Origin: a virus
IMG/VR virus record: IMGVR_UViG_3300046028_009474
Location: 1-64,000 of that record
Direction: 5' to 3' (one strand)
DNA length: 64,000 nt
In this document: piece by piece, positions 25,651 through 34,914 of the stretch
How positions within the stretch are numbered: position 1 is the first letter of the stretch
Layout: every line of letters starts with the position of its first letter
The notes under the pieces: generated by a model
What the model was told of the DNA's origin: nothing
The model's database searches: none
What the model saw: the letters and a program-made list of their open reading frames with translations, nothing else
Made by a program: the position numbers and the translations under genes

Positions 25651-26776
25651 TATTGATGAGCTTCTTAAAGTATCCAATCAAGAAGGCTGCTAATTTAACA
25701 TCGTTCTCAATGAACAAGAATAAATTGTCAGCCCCTTGAATTTTCTCAGGAATTATAATAGCAGTTTCTTCTAGCACTAATTGCCGAAACTCTTCTGAGA
25801 TGTTGATCCAAGCTCCTTTGCGAGAGATGAACTCCCATGCATAAAGCATATCAACGATTTCTTTTTCGATCCAAATTGAATTGCCATTGCTTCTTCCATA
25901 TTTAATAGGATATGGAATTGTTAAGTTGGTCTTTTCATTTGGAGACTTCTTCACTGTGGCTTTTGCAAAGTGACCAATGATTGGATTATTGATTAAATCA
26001 ATTTTATTATCGTTGGGATTTTTGAGAATAAGATCTCCCTTGAATCTTGGTTCAAACTCAAGAATCCAGTTGGCAAAGTGAAGCAGAGCGTTGCCGCCAG
26101 TAGCAGAGGTTTGGCGCACTGGAGCTTTGGAGTATGGATCAAGTTTGATATCTGCACGAACTTGACTGATAAAAATTGCCAAGTGACCCCTCTTGCACAG
26201 AGAGATTGACATTCGCTTCATAAAGTTACCAGCAATCACTGCTCCACCAGCAACCTTATTGCTATCCTCAAATCCCTTGTCCAAATCTCCTTTAGAGATG
26301 AGTCCATCCACAGAGTCTAAAAGGAAAAAGTAGAATTTATTTTCATCATTTTTACCCACTAGTTGTCGCATAGCATCAACAGCAGTTTCATAAATATTTG
26401 TTTCAAATACAAAACAAGTTCCATCAACCCATTCATCCGCAGAGAAAACAAATTTAATACCAGACCTTTCTCTCATTTGTTTGGAGAGGCGACCTTCAGC
26501 TTTGATGTAAAAACCTTTGCGATTAGCACCACCATCTAAAAAGCCCTTCATGAATGAGAGGGCGCAAGATGTTTTTCCAGTTTCATTTGGCCCGCAAAAT
26601 CTGTGCAGTCCTGGTCCCAATCCGCCATCTAAATGCAAGTCCAATTGCAGAGATCCACTAGAAACTTTATAGTCAATTTCTTCTTCAAAATTATAGTGAT
26701 CTTCAGAATTTTGCTTGAGGAATGATCCCAGAACATCGGATGATTTTACAAACTCTTTATCTTTAATTTTGCTCAT
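25640..26776 (-). CDS. recA: RecA/UvsX-like recombinase
   Basis: This 378-residue protein is the phage strand-exchange recombinase. Visible motifs are Walker A GPNETGKT (62-69), YIKAEGRL with the likely catalytic Glu94, Walker B FFLLDSVDG (about 151-158), and an L2-like RQTSATGGNALLHFAN region with the conserved GGNAL. It coats single-stranded DNA for recombination-dependent replication. It overlaps the upstream unknown gene by 14 bases and the downstream nuclease by 11. Confidence 0.92.
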   Translation of the reverse strand: MSKIKDKEFVKSSDVLGSFLKQNSEDHYNFEEEIDYKVSSGSLQLDLHLDGGLGPGLHRFCGPNETGKTSCALSFMKGFLDGGANRKGFYIKAEGRLSKQMRERSGIKFVFSADEWVDGTCFVFETNIYETAVDAMRQLVGKNDENKFYFFLLDSVDGLISKGDLDKGFEDSNKVAGGAVIAGNFMKRMSISLCKRGHLAIFISQVRADIKLDPYSKAPVRQTSATGGNALLHFANWILEFEPRFKGDLILKNPNDNKIDLINNPIIGHFAKATVKKSPNEKTNLTIPYPIKYGRSNGNSIWIEKEIVDMLYAWEFISRKGAWINISEEFRQLVLEETAIIIPEKIQGADNLFLFIENDVKLAAFLIGYFKKLINNEV

Positions 26777-27137
26777 TTAGAAAGTCTTTGATGGTTTTAG
26801 TTTTATTAATGATAGATGCATCAGAATCACACTTATCGCCTAGATCATAACTCTCATACCTTGAAGTGTCAACGGTAAAGTTAAAAGCTCTGAACTTTTG
26901 ATCTAACGTCTCTTTAAGCTTTTCGCTAACTAGATATGCTAAAGAATCAAACTGTTTATCAAAAGAAGCAACTTCCATAAACTCTTCAGAATATCTCTCG
27001 CATAAAATATTCAAAAAATGCATTTCTCGCATATAAAAAAGGCGCTTATCCTTTGCGGGAATAAGCACCAATCTTATGAGGATTTTCTTTTTGTTGACTT
27101 TTTTTTGAGATTTTGGCTTAGTCTTTTTAGCAGGCAT
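26763..27137 (-). CDS. Small basic protein of unknown function
   Basis: Not recognised. It has 124 residues with a strongly Lys-rich N terminus (first ~24 residues, possibly DNA- or RNA-binding), then a predicted mostly helical region and an acidic end. It overlaps the recA start by 14 bases and is read in the same unit, so it may act with the recombinase. No cysteines in pairs, Walker motifs or membrane segments are visible. Confidence 0.65.
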   Translation of the reverse strand: MPAKKTKPKSQKKVNKKKILIRLVLIPAKDKRLFYMREMHFLNILCERYSEEFMEVASFDKQFDSLAYLVSEKLKETLDQKFRAFNFTVDTSRYESYDLGDKCDSDASIINKTKTIKDFLNEQN

Positions 27138-27156
27138 TCACCATTATACAATAGTC

Positions 27157-28272
27157 TTAAAGTTCGTCAAGGTCATTTTGTACCATCTTGCGAACGAGAT
27201 TTTCAAAAGATGTTTTTGGAATCCAGTTTAGTTCTGTGCGAGCTTTTGTAGAATCTCCCCAAAGAAGTTCAACTTCGGCAGGTCGATAAAATTTAGAATT
27301 AATTGCTACTAATACTCTTCCGTTGTTTTCATCAACATACTTTTCATCAATACCGATTCCTTCCCAAATGCCATAAATTCCAACTTCTTTAAATGCCAAC
27401 TCCACAAATTCTCTAATAGAGTGTGTTTCATTAGATGATAAAACATACTCCTTGGGAAATTCTTGATTCAGCATAAGCCAAATTCCCTCTACAAAATCTT
27501 CAGCATCACTCCAGTCTCTTTTGGCATCTAAATTTCCAAGCTCAAGAATATTATAAGGCCCTTCATTATTAATAGCATTTTTGATACGAGCAACTGCTTT
27601 TGTAATTTTTCTAGTTACAAATTCTTCCCCCCTGCGAGTGCCTTCGTGATTGAATAGCCAACCCTGTACTGCGTAGAGATTATAAGAGTCTCTCCACACC
27701 TTAACTAGCTGTCTAGAAGCTGTTTTAGATGCTCCATATGGACTTCTAGGGCGCAATGGGTGCAGTTCGTCTTGAGGGTTGTAAGCCACATCCCCGAACT
27801 CTTCTGAAGAGCCAGCTTGATAAAATCTGCAAGTTGGATGGTAGAGCCTAATAGCCTCTAAAACATGAAGTGTAGAAGTTGAGTTGGTCTCCCAAGTTTG
27901 ATGGGCAAAATCCCAGCTACTACCAACAAAGCTCTGTGCAGCTAAATTAATAAAATAATCTGGTTTGATTTTTTCAATAATTCTTGCAATAGAATGGCTA
28001 TCAATAAGATCGAAATTAATCAAATGAAATCGTTCATTATCGATGTGCGAAATGTTTTTATGATTATAAACGCTAAGCCTGCGAACGCATCCAAAAATTT
28101 CATAGTCCGTATTAGCTAAAAGATAATCAACCATATGACTGCCATCCTGACCAGTAACTCCTGTGACAATTATTGATTTTTTGTCAACTGATTTTTTTGC
28201 TGCGTCTTCGATGTTTAATATGTCCATATGATCTATTTTTTTGCCTGTGTATTTTTCTTTAAGGTTGTTCAT
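27157..28272 (-). CDS. gmd: GDP-mannose 4,6-dehydratase
   Basis: A short-chain dehydrogenase/reductase of 371 residues that converts GDP-mannose to GDP-4-keto-6-deoxymannose, the precursor of GDP-fucose, rhamnose and related sugars. Motifs are the NADP-binding VTGVTGQDGSHMVDYLL (near 36), INLAAQSFVGSSW, GSSEEFGD with the catalytic Ser/Glu region, and YGASK (YxxxK). The family signature PRSPYGASK is intact. No GDP-fucose synthase (WcaG) or reductase is found nearby, so the host probably supplies the next step. It starts with a 14-base overlap with the FkbM gene upstream and heads the sugar island on its 3' side. Confidence 0.93.
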   Translation of the reverse strand: MNNLKEKYTGKKIDHMDILNIEDAAKKSVDKKSIIVTGVTGQDGSHMVDYLLANTDYEIFGCVRRLSVYNHKNISHIDNERFHLINFDLIDSHSIARIIEKIKPDYFINLAAQSFVGSSWDFAHQTWETNSTSTLHVLEAIRLYHPTCRFYQAGSSEEFGDVAYNPQDELHPLRPRSPYGASKTASRQLVKVWRDSYNLYAVQGWLFNHEGTRRGEEFVTRKITKAVARIKNAINNEGPYNILELGNLDAKRDWSDAEDFVEGIWLMLNQEFPKEYVLSSNETHSIREFVELAFKEVGIYGIWEGIGIDEKYVDENNGRVLVAINSKFYRPAEVELLWGDSTKARTELNWIPKTSFENLVRKMVQNDLDEL

Positions 28273-28936
28273 TATTTTTCAATATAAATTTTTCAGCCGT
28301 ATTATTAAATTCGGGATTCAAGAAAATATTAAATATGATTTCATCAATTTTATCTTTTTTTACATACCAATCTTCAAATGGTAGATCAATATCTGCATTG
28401 CAGATATCACCACCAATTAATTCATATCCATTAGATTTAAAAATTTGACGAGATTCATTTCTAATTTCTATGGAAGAATTATGGTAATCTGTTTCATATG
28501 TAATAACTGAAAAATTATATTTATCAAATGGTATTTTTTTAAGACATTCTAATGTGTTATGCGCTGGCTCAATATCTATTTGAAGATAATCAATATCAAT
28601 GGGCATATTATTATCCTCAAATAATTTTTTATAATCAATTTCTAAAGCATTTTGAACAATTAATTTAGATTTTCTTTGAGATTCAAATCCATGAATATTA
28701 TTGATATCAATTGATACTCCACTCCATCCAAATTCATTTTCTAATAAAAAAGTATTACTGATTTCGGTTGGATGGAAGGTTCCTATTTCAACAAAATATC
28801 CGTTTCGTTTGCCGTCTAACATGCTCAATACGAACATATCTTGATATGCTTGAGAATAATTCTTATTTATTAATTTGCAATCTTTAAATTGAAATTTTAA
28901 TTTATTTAATTTTGATATATGGTAATAGTCATTCAT
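28259..28936 (-). CDS. FkbM-family methyltransferase 1
   Basis: This 225-residue protein has the FkbM SAM-dependent methyltransferase pattern: SQAYQDMFVL, then GYFVEIGTFHP (motif I), FGWSGVSIDIN, IDYLQIDIEPAHNTLECLKK, and a following VITYETD strand. Such enzymes usually O-methylate sugars. It overlaps gmd and the next FkbM gene (8 bases), consistent with methyl-capping of the glycan made by this island. Its acceptor is unknown. Confidence 0.85.
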   Translation of the reverse strand: MNDYYHISKLNKLKFQFKDCKLINKNYSQAYQDMFVLSMLDGKRNGYFVEIGTFHPTEISNTFLLENEFGWSGVSIDINNIHGFESQRKSKLIVQNALEIDYKKLFEDNNMPIDIDYLQIDIEPAHNTLECLKKIPFDKYNFSVITYETDYHNSSIEIRNESRQIFKSNGYELIGGDICNADIDLPFEDWYVKKDKIDEIIFNIFLNPEFNNTAEKFILKNNEQP

Positions 28937-29558
28937 GTTTTTTTAAGTAAAATGCATCTCCCCAAGGATGGTTTGAATAAAGATATTTTTCTTTTCTCTC
29001 AAAGTTGAATTTATTTAAAAATTCATCAATTTCATTTGTTTGCGAACAATTTTTATAAACTTCTGAATCATTAATTTCTATATAGATAGATTTAATAGAA
29101 TCTAAATGATCCGTTAAACCTTGTAAGGCTAATAATTCAGCTCCTTGAATATCTATATTTAGAAAATCAATTTTTTCTAAAAATACCTCTTCAGACAAGA
29201 TTGAATTTAGTGTTTTCGTAAATCTTTTTTCTTCATGAGTGTAGTAAATATCTGGAAATAAATTAGAATGTTCGCCTAAATCTAAAATAGATGAAGATTG
29301 AGTGTTATTGGCTATTTTAAATATGACTTCTTTGTCGTCTTCATTAGATACTACAGCATTAGTAACTTTATGAATAGATGCATCTAAACGATCAGATAGT
29401 TTGTTAGCTAAATCGGTATTGGCCTCTATCCAATGAATTTTTTTTGCTCCGCATTGAATATAATCATCTAGTTCTTGACCTTCGTGTGCGCCAACGTGTA
29501 GAATATTTGTTAGATTAAGATTATACTTTTCCTTTAAGTGATTTAATGGTATAAACAT
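28929..29558 (-). CDS. FkbM-family methyltransferase 2
   Basis: About 209 residues. Motif I is NILHVGAHEGQELDDY; then IHWIEAN, VVSNEDDKEVIF, and IDFLNIDIQGAELLALQG, the classic FkbM D(I/V)QG(A)E block. The C-terminal SNHPWGDAFYLKK also fits the family. I place the start at the ATG 29558, 5 bases after the preceding stop, rather than at 29648, which would overlap the fucosyltransferase-like gene by 85 bases. SAM-dependent sugar O-methylation is expected. Confidence 0.88.
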   Translation of the reverse strand: MFIPLNHLKEKYNLNLTNILHVGAHEGQELDDYIQCGAKKIHWIEANTDLANKLSDRLDASIHKVTNAVVSNEDDKEVIFKIANNTQSSSILDLGEHSNLFPDIYYTHEEKRFTKTLNSILSEEVFLEKIDFLNIDIQGAELLALQGLTDHLDSIKSIYIEINDSEVYKNCSQTNEIDEFLNKFNFERKEKYLYSNHPWGDAFYLKKHE

Positions 29559-29563
29559 GTTTA

Positions 29564-30247
29564 TTAATTTTTTATTGATACTTCTTTCCAGTTTAAAAAT
29601 GGAAATATATCTCCATGCCATTCTCTGTATTCTTTTTGAACTGGGCAAATAACATTATTTTGATTTCCCAAAAATCCAATCCACCAACTAAATGTTCCTA
29701 AAGATAATATTTTATTTTCAAATTGAGATCCAAATATTATAGTTTTTTCGGGAGAGTTTTCAAAAATTTGTAAATTAAATTGATCACTAAGTTTTTTTAT
29801 TATATCATTATTTGGAGAATCACTAGATATGTATCCACCACTTAATCCTTGCAAGGATTTTTGATAATATTCAATTTGACAACACCCTTTATCATTAACA
29901 ATATCACCAAGTCGAACATGAACAAATGATCCTTTTTTTATTTTACCTTCATTAAGAAAAAAATGTTTATTAAATTTTAAAAACTCTAATATTACTCTAT
30001 TTTGGAAAAATCCATCCAATATTATATTTTCATTTATATTTGTTTCTTTTAATAAATCGTATATATTATCATCATTTATTATTAAATTATTTTCATAAAT
30101 ATGACTATTTTTACTAGCATCGAATTTAAAAATATTATTTAATAACGGATTAGCAATTGATTGATTGAATTTTTTAGATAAAATTAATGATGCAAAATAT
30201 TGAAAAAGATTATTTCCGAACCTTCCTTGATAATTTATATTTATCAT
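29564..30247 (-). CDS. Alpha-1,2-fucosyltransferase-like (GT11) protein
   Basis: This 227-residue protein starts with YQGRFGNNLFQYFAS, the N-terminal GT11 donor-site signature G(R/G)xGNxLFQY. It continues with SFVHVRLGD (HxRxxD-like GDP-fucose site) and TFSWWIGFLG followed by a Pro-containing strand (motif SWW..xL). It should transfer fucose or a related 6-deoxy sugar from a GDP donor, matching the gmd gene in the same block. It is shorter than typical GT11 enzymes (about 270-300). It overlaps the gene upstream by 4 bases. Confidence 0.82.
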   Translation of the reverse strand: MININYQGRFGNNLFQYFASLILSKKFNQSIANPLLNNIFKFDASKNSHIYENNLIINDDNIYDLLKETNINENIILDGFFQNRVILEFLKFNKHFFLNEGKIKKGSFVHVRLGDIVNDKGCCQIEYYQKSLQGLSGGYISSDSPNNDIIKKLSDQFNLQIFENSPEKTIIFGSQFENKILSLGTFSWWIGFLGNQNNVICPVQKEYREWHGDIFPFLNWKEVSIKN

Positions 30248-31107
30248 AATATGTATGAATTATTAAAAAATGGTTGGGATGGATACGTTTCTTCTAGCGA
30301 GGTATTTCTTAATTGATATTTTTTTGGTTGATAAATAATATCTTTATTAATACAAGCGGTTAAACAGAACGATGAGTTGGAAGATATTATATTTTTTGAT
30401 AAATGTAAACATGTCCAATCTATGTAGTATTCATTTTGAATAAATTCTACATTAAATAAACTATCAATTTTTTTAATAAATGAAACTAATTCTAAACCCT
30501 GTTTTGTATCTTCTGAAAAAATAAAAATATTTTTTATATTTTTATGATGCTTCTTCATGTGGAGAATACACTTTTCGTAATAATTAAAAGGCAATCTTAA
30601 ATCATAACCTAAATGTCCATTAAAATCTGTTCCCCTATAATGTATGGATATAGAATCTTGATGTAAAACTTTTTTTAAATTTGATTCTATATAATTTATT
30701 ATGGACTTTTTAATTTTTATTTCATCAAAAAAAGAATAATTAGGGTATAATGGAACATTATAAAACCAACCAGAAAAATATATGTTGCTAGGTATTAGCA
30801 AACTTTTATCATTAAGAATTTGTAAAGATTTTTTTAAATTTGCTTCATCTGATATTTTTAATTCATGAATATCAGAACTGAAAGATTCAGAAAAATAATT
30901 GATTAAATTATCTTCAGGATTACTTTTAAAATCCTCTAATTCAAAAACTTCATCTAAATTGGATTGTGTGGTAATTTTTAAATTAAAATTTCTTTTTTTG
31001 CTGAAATTATAACAAAATAATAAATGCGATAGATGGTTTCCAAACGATTGATTTGGGCCATGAATTTTTAAATTATCCGAATTAAGAAAGATATTTTTTA
31101 ATGCCAT
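30244..31107 (-). CDS. Fucosyltransferase-like protein (HxRxxD family)
   Basis: A 287-residue GT-B-like glycosyltransferase. An N-terminal FGNHLSHLLFCYNFS is reminiscent of the GT11 GNxL motif; SIHYRGTDF matches the HxRG(T)D GDP-fucose signature; and a C-terminal DWTCLHLSKNIISSNSSF fits the family's final donor-site strand. A second deoxysugar transferase beside GT11 suggests at least two such linkages. Overlaps: ATGA-type at its 3' end and 10 bases at its 5' end. Confidence 0.72.
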   Translation of the reverse strand: MALKNIFLNSDNLKIHGPNQSFGNHLSHLLFCYNFSKKRNFNLKITTQSNLDEVFELEDFKSNPEDNLINYFSESFSSDIHELKISDEANLKKSLQILNDKSLLIPSNIYFSGWFYNVPLYPNYSFFDEIKIKKSIINYIESNLKKVLHQDSISIHYRGTDFNGHLGYDLRLPFNYYEKCILHMKKHHKNIKNIFIFSEDTKQGLELVSFIKKIDSLFNVEFIQNEYYIDWTCLHLSKNIISSNSSFCLTACINKDIIYQPKKYQLRNTSLEETYPSQPFFNNSYIL

Positions 31108-31661
31108 TCTATAATTTCTTGATTTTTATTTTGGAACCTTTTAATTATATTCTGTTTTTCTATTTCATGATTTTGATTATGAACATGAAATTCACAATAT
31201 ATTTTTTTGAATTTAATATTATTATTTAATATTTGATTCAACACATCGTACTCCACGCCCTCGGCATCAAGCTTTAAAATACACTCTTCCGTGTCTATTT
31301 TAAATTCTTCAATGATATCTAGTATTGTAGTTGTAGATATATTATAATAATTAAATTCATCAACTTTGATATTCCATCGACCCAAGCTATCATTCATGAA
31401 TTTTTCTCCCATTATGGTAGCTCCAATACATTTATTTTCATCAGCTCTCGTCATTAAAGTGACATCTTTAACTTCTACATCAAGACCCTTTTTAATTAAA
31501 AAAGAATTTTTTATAGACTTAATATCTTCCTCCAAATCTTGCCAGCATTCTGGGTTAGCTTCTACAAAAATTTTTACATCTTCATCATTTATAATTTCAA
31601 AGTTTTTTAAGAAATTAAATCCAGCCAAATTATTGCATCCTACATCTAAAATTGTTTTCAT
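31098..31661 (-). CDS. FkbM-family methyltransferase 3
   Basis: A short (187-residue) FkbM member: TILDVGCNNLAGFNFLK (motif I), VKIFVEANPECW, ECILKLDAEGVEYDVL (D-EG-E block) and IYCEFHVHN near the end. It starts directly at motif I without the usual leader. It overlaps the exostosin-like gene by 4 bases. Third methyltransferase of the island, so the product glycan is probably multiply methylated. Confidence 0.82.
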   Translation of the reverse strand: MKTILDVGCNNLAGFNFLKNFEIINDEDVKIFVEANPECWQDLEEDIKSIKNSFLIKKGLDVEVKDVTLMTRADENKCIGATIMGEKFMNDSLGRWNIKVDEFNYYNISTTTILDIIEEFKIDTEECILKLDAEGVEYDVLNQILNNNIKFKKIYCEFHVHNQNHEIEKQNIIKRFQNKNQEIIEWH

Positions 31662-32551
31662 TTATTTATTAATTTTTTTATGTAATTTTTAAAGTTATTT
31701 TGTCCAAATTGTCTATAAGCTTTTAAACAATTTTGTTTCATTAATTCTTCCTTGTCTTGAGGAATTTTATCAATAATATTAATTATATCTATATATGACA
31801 AATTATCAAATTCATCTTCTGGTATGGAAATTATTGTATTACTCCAATCCCATTCTGGTAAAACCCAATCATCTGAAATTAAAATAGGTATTGATCCAGC
31901 AGCTAAACTTTCCCAAAATCTTACAGATGATGGTGATGATCCTCTTGGGCATAATGAAAACCTACTTCTTTCAAGAATATCTTTATACTCTTCTTCTTCT
32001 TTTTTTCTGTAATTTTCTATAGAGAATGAATTTGAATCTATATGGTAACTATCTCTGTAGATGATATTATTACCATTAATTTTATTTAGCATTCTTCCTC
32101 TAATTGGATGAGATGTATAAGTTCCTACAAAAGATACTGGAATATTTTTATTTTTTGTATCATCAAAATTAAAACTACAGGTAAATGCTATTGGAATAAT
32201 ATTAATTCCTTTAGTAATGAAATTATTTTTATCATGTAATGGAGAAAATACAGTATTAATATTTAAAAATTTAAAAATATCAATAAGTCGCATATAGTCA
32301 TCATGTTGGCAAATAGTAAAATTATTTTTTTGTTCTATATTTAATTTTGAAATTTCATTAATATAGTACTGCATTGGTTGTTTATTTGGAAAATCTAGCC
32401 AATTAGAATTTAGTATTTGCGTCCAAGGAATAGCAATATAATTAATATCCCGTTCATCTTTAAGCTTTTGAAAACATAAATATTCAACGGGAAATTTATC
32501 ATATGGAAAAATATCTTCAAAATAAGAGTAAATCATATATTTATATATCAT
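31658..32551 (-). CDS. Exostosin-like glycosyltransferase (GT47-type)
   Basis: This 297-residue protein shows the exostosin C-terminal signature SRFSLCPRGSSPSSVRFWE, then SLAAGSIPILISDDWVLP and a WDW motif. The earlier region has PVSFVGTYTSHPIRGRM. Exostosin-type enzymes transfer nucleotide-activated sugars to a growing chain. Its start shares one base with the stop of the upstream gene (TAATG type). Confidence 0.85.
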   Translation of the reverse strand: MIYKYMIYSYFEDIFPYDKFPVEYLCFQKLKDERDINYIAIPWTQILNSNWLDFPNKQPMQYYINEISKLNIEQKNNFTICQHDDYMRLIDIFKFLNINTVFSPLHDKNNFITKGINIIPIAFTCSFNFDDTKNKNIPVSFVGTYTSHPIRGRMLNKINGNNIIYRDSYHIDSNSFSIENYRKKEEEEYKDILERSRFSLCPRGSSPSSVRFWESLAAGSIPILISDDWVLPEWDWSNTIISIPEDEFDNLSYIDIINIIDKIPQDKEELMKQNCLKAYRQFGQNNFKNYIKKLINK

Positions 32552-33186
32552 TAAGCATTTAAAAAATCAAATACTTTTTGCATTAATTGTGTTTTGAGAT
32601 TCAAGTTGGGAGAAAAATTTGCATGGAAAATATTCAATTCTTTAGGAAGTGTTATTTCACAATCCTCACTATACATTTTATTTAACATTCCAATAGTAAA
32701 GCATTTATAGTCAAATAAATCCCATTTAAGATTTGCGAATTGATCAATTGATAATAAATGATTAGCGCAATATTGATCATCTTTATGCAAATCTATATTA
32801 GATAGCAGTTCATTGAAAAATCTTACTGTTAAATCATTTTTAAAACATGCGAAAAATCCCATGCACACCCCAGATGAATCCCATTGAAAAACTATATCTT
32901 TATTTAATAAAGATTCTTTAATATAATCTTGTATATTATTACATATCAATACATCGCAATCAGAATGAATCATGATTTCACCTTCATTACATTGATTTAA
33001 ACTATCAATAATATATTGTATTTTGCTTACCATCGACTCTTTCCATCCATTTGAATGATAGTCACCAGAGCATTTTTGATCTATTTTTTTAATGATTAAA
33101 TCTAAATTGCAGTTTTTAAAAAAAGATTTTAAAAAAATATCTAATAAATGTTTATGTGAATCACTATAGAATGTAAAAATTTTCAT
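32551..33186 (-). CDS. GT-A type glycosyltransferase with DXD motif
   Basis: A 211-residue protein with IMIHSDCDVLI, a DxD-type metal/nucleotide-sugar site, followed by GFFACFKNDLTVRFFNELL and DDQYCANHLL, as in small nucleotide-diphospho-sugar transferases. C-terminal HANFSPN could supply the conserved His. The family is not certain. It is coupled to both neighbours by 1-base and 4-base overlaps. Confidence 0.7.
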   Translation of the reverse strand: MKIFTFYSDSHKHLLDIFLKSFFKNCNLDLIIKKIDQKCSGDYHSNGWKESMVSKIQYIIDSLNQCNEGEIMIHSDCDVLICNNIQDYIKESLLNKDIVFQWDSSGVCMGFFACFKNDLTVRFFNELLSNIDLHKDDQYCANHLLSIDQFANLKWDLFDYKCFTIGMLNKMYSEDCEITLPKELNIFHANFSPNLNLKTQLMQKVFDFLNA

Positions 33187-33887
33187 TGATATTTTTTTCT
33201 AATTGATAATACCTCATCTATTGCTTTTTGTAAAGTGTTTTTATCACTAGAAATCCCAGATGGATTTCTATAGTAAAGTCCAGAAATGATATTCATTTTA
33301 CTTAATTTTCCCCCACCTTTTAACACTCTAAACCACATATCATAATCTGCACCAGAAAAATAGTTGATATCAAATACTCCAAATCTATCATGAATAGATT
33401 TTTTCCAAACTGGAAGGCAATGTGGCGAATTATGAATTAATTGGTTTTCAAAAGTTCCATCTAATGCTGGATGAATTGTTTTAGATTCGCAATATTCAAA
33501 AATTTCATTTTCTTTATAACTAACTATAGTCTGTCCATAACAAACATCTGAATCTAAATTAGACTCTAAAAATTCAACTTGTTTTTGAAGTGAATTATAA
33601 GATCTTCTATCATCAAGATTCCAATTGCTTAATAGATCTGATGAAGATAGCTCTATTCCTTTGTTCCAGGCTTCATACACAGAACATTTTCCAATATTAA
33701 TATATTTAATATTATTAAAAGATAAATAAGGTTTTATCGCAGATACTTCATCATCTGGAGAATCCGCATCCAATAAAAGAAATTCACATTCGTGAAAAAT
33801 AGATTGTCTTTTTATATCAGTTAAAAAGCCATCAATAAATTTTCCACCTTTGAAAATTGATGTAATTATTGATGCTCTATACTTCAT
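33183..33887 (-). CDS. GT2-family glycosyltransferase
   Basis: This 234-residue protein begins with a GT2 nucleotide-binding strand, YRASIITSIFKGGKFIDG, with ECEFLLLDADSPD and YEAWNKGIELSSSDLLSNWN (the usual G...A.G.yi..lDsDD region; here NLDDR). It also has a later FSGADYDMWFRVLKGG, matching the ED acceptor motif. It is the first gene of the sugar island in transcription order, 25 bases after the unknown phage protein. No membrane segment is present. Confidence 0.85.
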   Translation of the reverse strand: MKYRASIITSIFKGGKFIDGFLTDIKRQSIFHECEFLLLDADSPDDEVSAIKPYLSFNNIKYINIGKCSVYEAWNKGIELSSSDLLSNWNLDDRRSYNSLQKQVEFLESNLDSDVCYGQTIVSYKENEIFEYCESKTIHPALDGTFENQLIHNSPHCLPVWKKSIHDRFGVFDINYFSGADYDMWFRVLKGGGKLSKMNIISGLYYRNPSGISSDKNTLQKAIDEVLSIRKKYQ

Positions 33888-33912
33888 GTCTATGCATGAT
33901 TATAAGCAATCT

Positions 33913-34875
33913 TCAAAAATCTTCAAGGCTTTCTTGAATATCTCTTAGCTCTGGAAGATGCGTAAACAATTCCTCTTGATCTACGAAAGTATCATCTAAC
34001 CACTCGTCTTCATCTTCATCAATATCATCATAGTCCTCAGAAGCTAAAGAAGACACTGGCTTGCTGCTCCAAAATTTACAACTCCAATAATTCGCTTTCC
34101 ATTTTGGACCAACGTTAGTATCACATTGATGTCTTGCTCGATAATTTTTACGCCGAGCAGGATCATCGCGTTTGATTTCCATGTTAGGATCTCCAAACTT
34201 TACAACAACAATGTTTCCTTTGTCATTTTTAACATAAACTCCGAATTTTTTATTCGATCCACTTGGAAGTCTAAATGGTTTATTGAGAGTTTTCTTTTCA
34301 GCTTCAGAATAATCAATATCTGATAAATCGATATTTGCTTCGTCAAATAAATCTACTCCAGCTTTGATTAAATCAATTCGAGCGAGATCAAAATCAATTG
34401 AGTCAAACTTCCAGAAACAATCCTCTGGTTTTTCTTCATAGTAAGCTTCACTTCCAGATGCAACGTCTTGATCAGCAGACCTATAGGAATCTTTAACTTT
34501 TTCTCCACGAAGCATTTTTAAAAACATATTAACTCTAGCCATTGCCCAACTGCTTCTACTTTGACCTGGACGATGAGAGAAAGAAAATGCCCCAAGACCT
34601 CTTCTATAGATTTTCTTCAGTTGAGATAAGGAAACTTTCTTATCATGATTTTCATTATGAAATCTTACTTTTTCCTGTAAAGAATTTATGATTTTTTCAG
34701 CAAATTCAATTTTACCACCATCTTCTCCAGCTGATCCTTTAGGATTTTTAGACGATCCTTTTTTACGTTCATCTGGAAGAGATGGAGTTTGCGCTGCGCT
34801 TTTTGGTCCAGATCTTTTTGCTGATTCTGAAGTGTCAAAGAGTTGTTTAATTCTATCTGAAAAATCTATTTCCAT
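33913..34875 (-). CDS. Conserved phage protein with LKKIYRRG and ARHQCD motifs
   Basis: Function unknown; 320 residues. The first ~55 are low-complexity (Ser/Lys/Gly). Residues ~80-140 carry SQLKKIYRRGLGAF and SWAMARVNMFLKML, a small domain seen in various virus proteins. Residues ~205-275 carry KFGVYVKNDKGNIVVVKFGD, KNYRARHQCDTN and KANYWSCKFW, another recurring phage motif with His/Cys residues. A very acidic stretch (DDIDEDEDEW) precedes the end. It lies between nrdA and the sugar island. A nucleic-acid or assembly role is possible but not shown. Confidence 0.7.
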   Translation of the reverse strand: MEIDFSDRIKQLFDTSESAKRSGPKSAAQTPSLPDERKKGSSKNPKGSAGEDGGKIEFAEKIINSLQEKVRFHNENHDKKVSLSQLKKIYRRGLGAFSFSHRPGQSRSSWAMARVNMFLKMLRGEKVKDSYRSADQDVASGSEAYYEEKPEDCFWKFDSIDFDLARIDLIKAGVDLFDEANIDLSDIDYSEAEKKTLNKPFRLPSGSNKKFGVYVKNDKGNIVVVKFGDPNMEIKRDDPARRKNYRARHQCDTNVGPKWKANYWSCKFWSSKPVSSLASEDYDDIDEDEDEWLDDTFVDQEELFTHLPELRDIQESLEDF

Positions 34876-34914
34876 AAATATTAATACACTTTTTTTTAAA
34901 TAATTTAACTGGAA

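Noticed and set aside
28929-29648. Longer start (29648) for FkbM 2
   Set aside because: It would overlap the fucosyltransferase-like gene by 85 bases and add residues unlike the family; ATG 29558 fits better.
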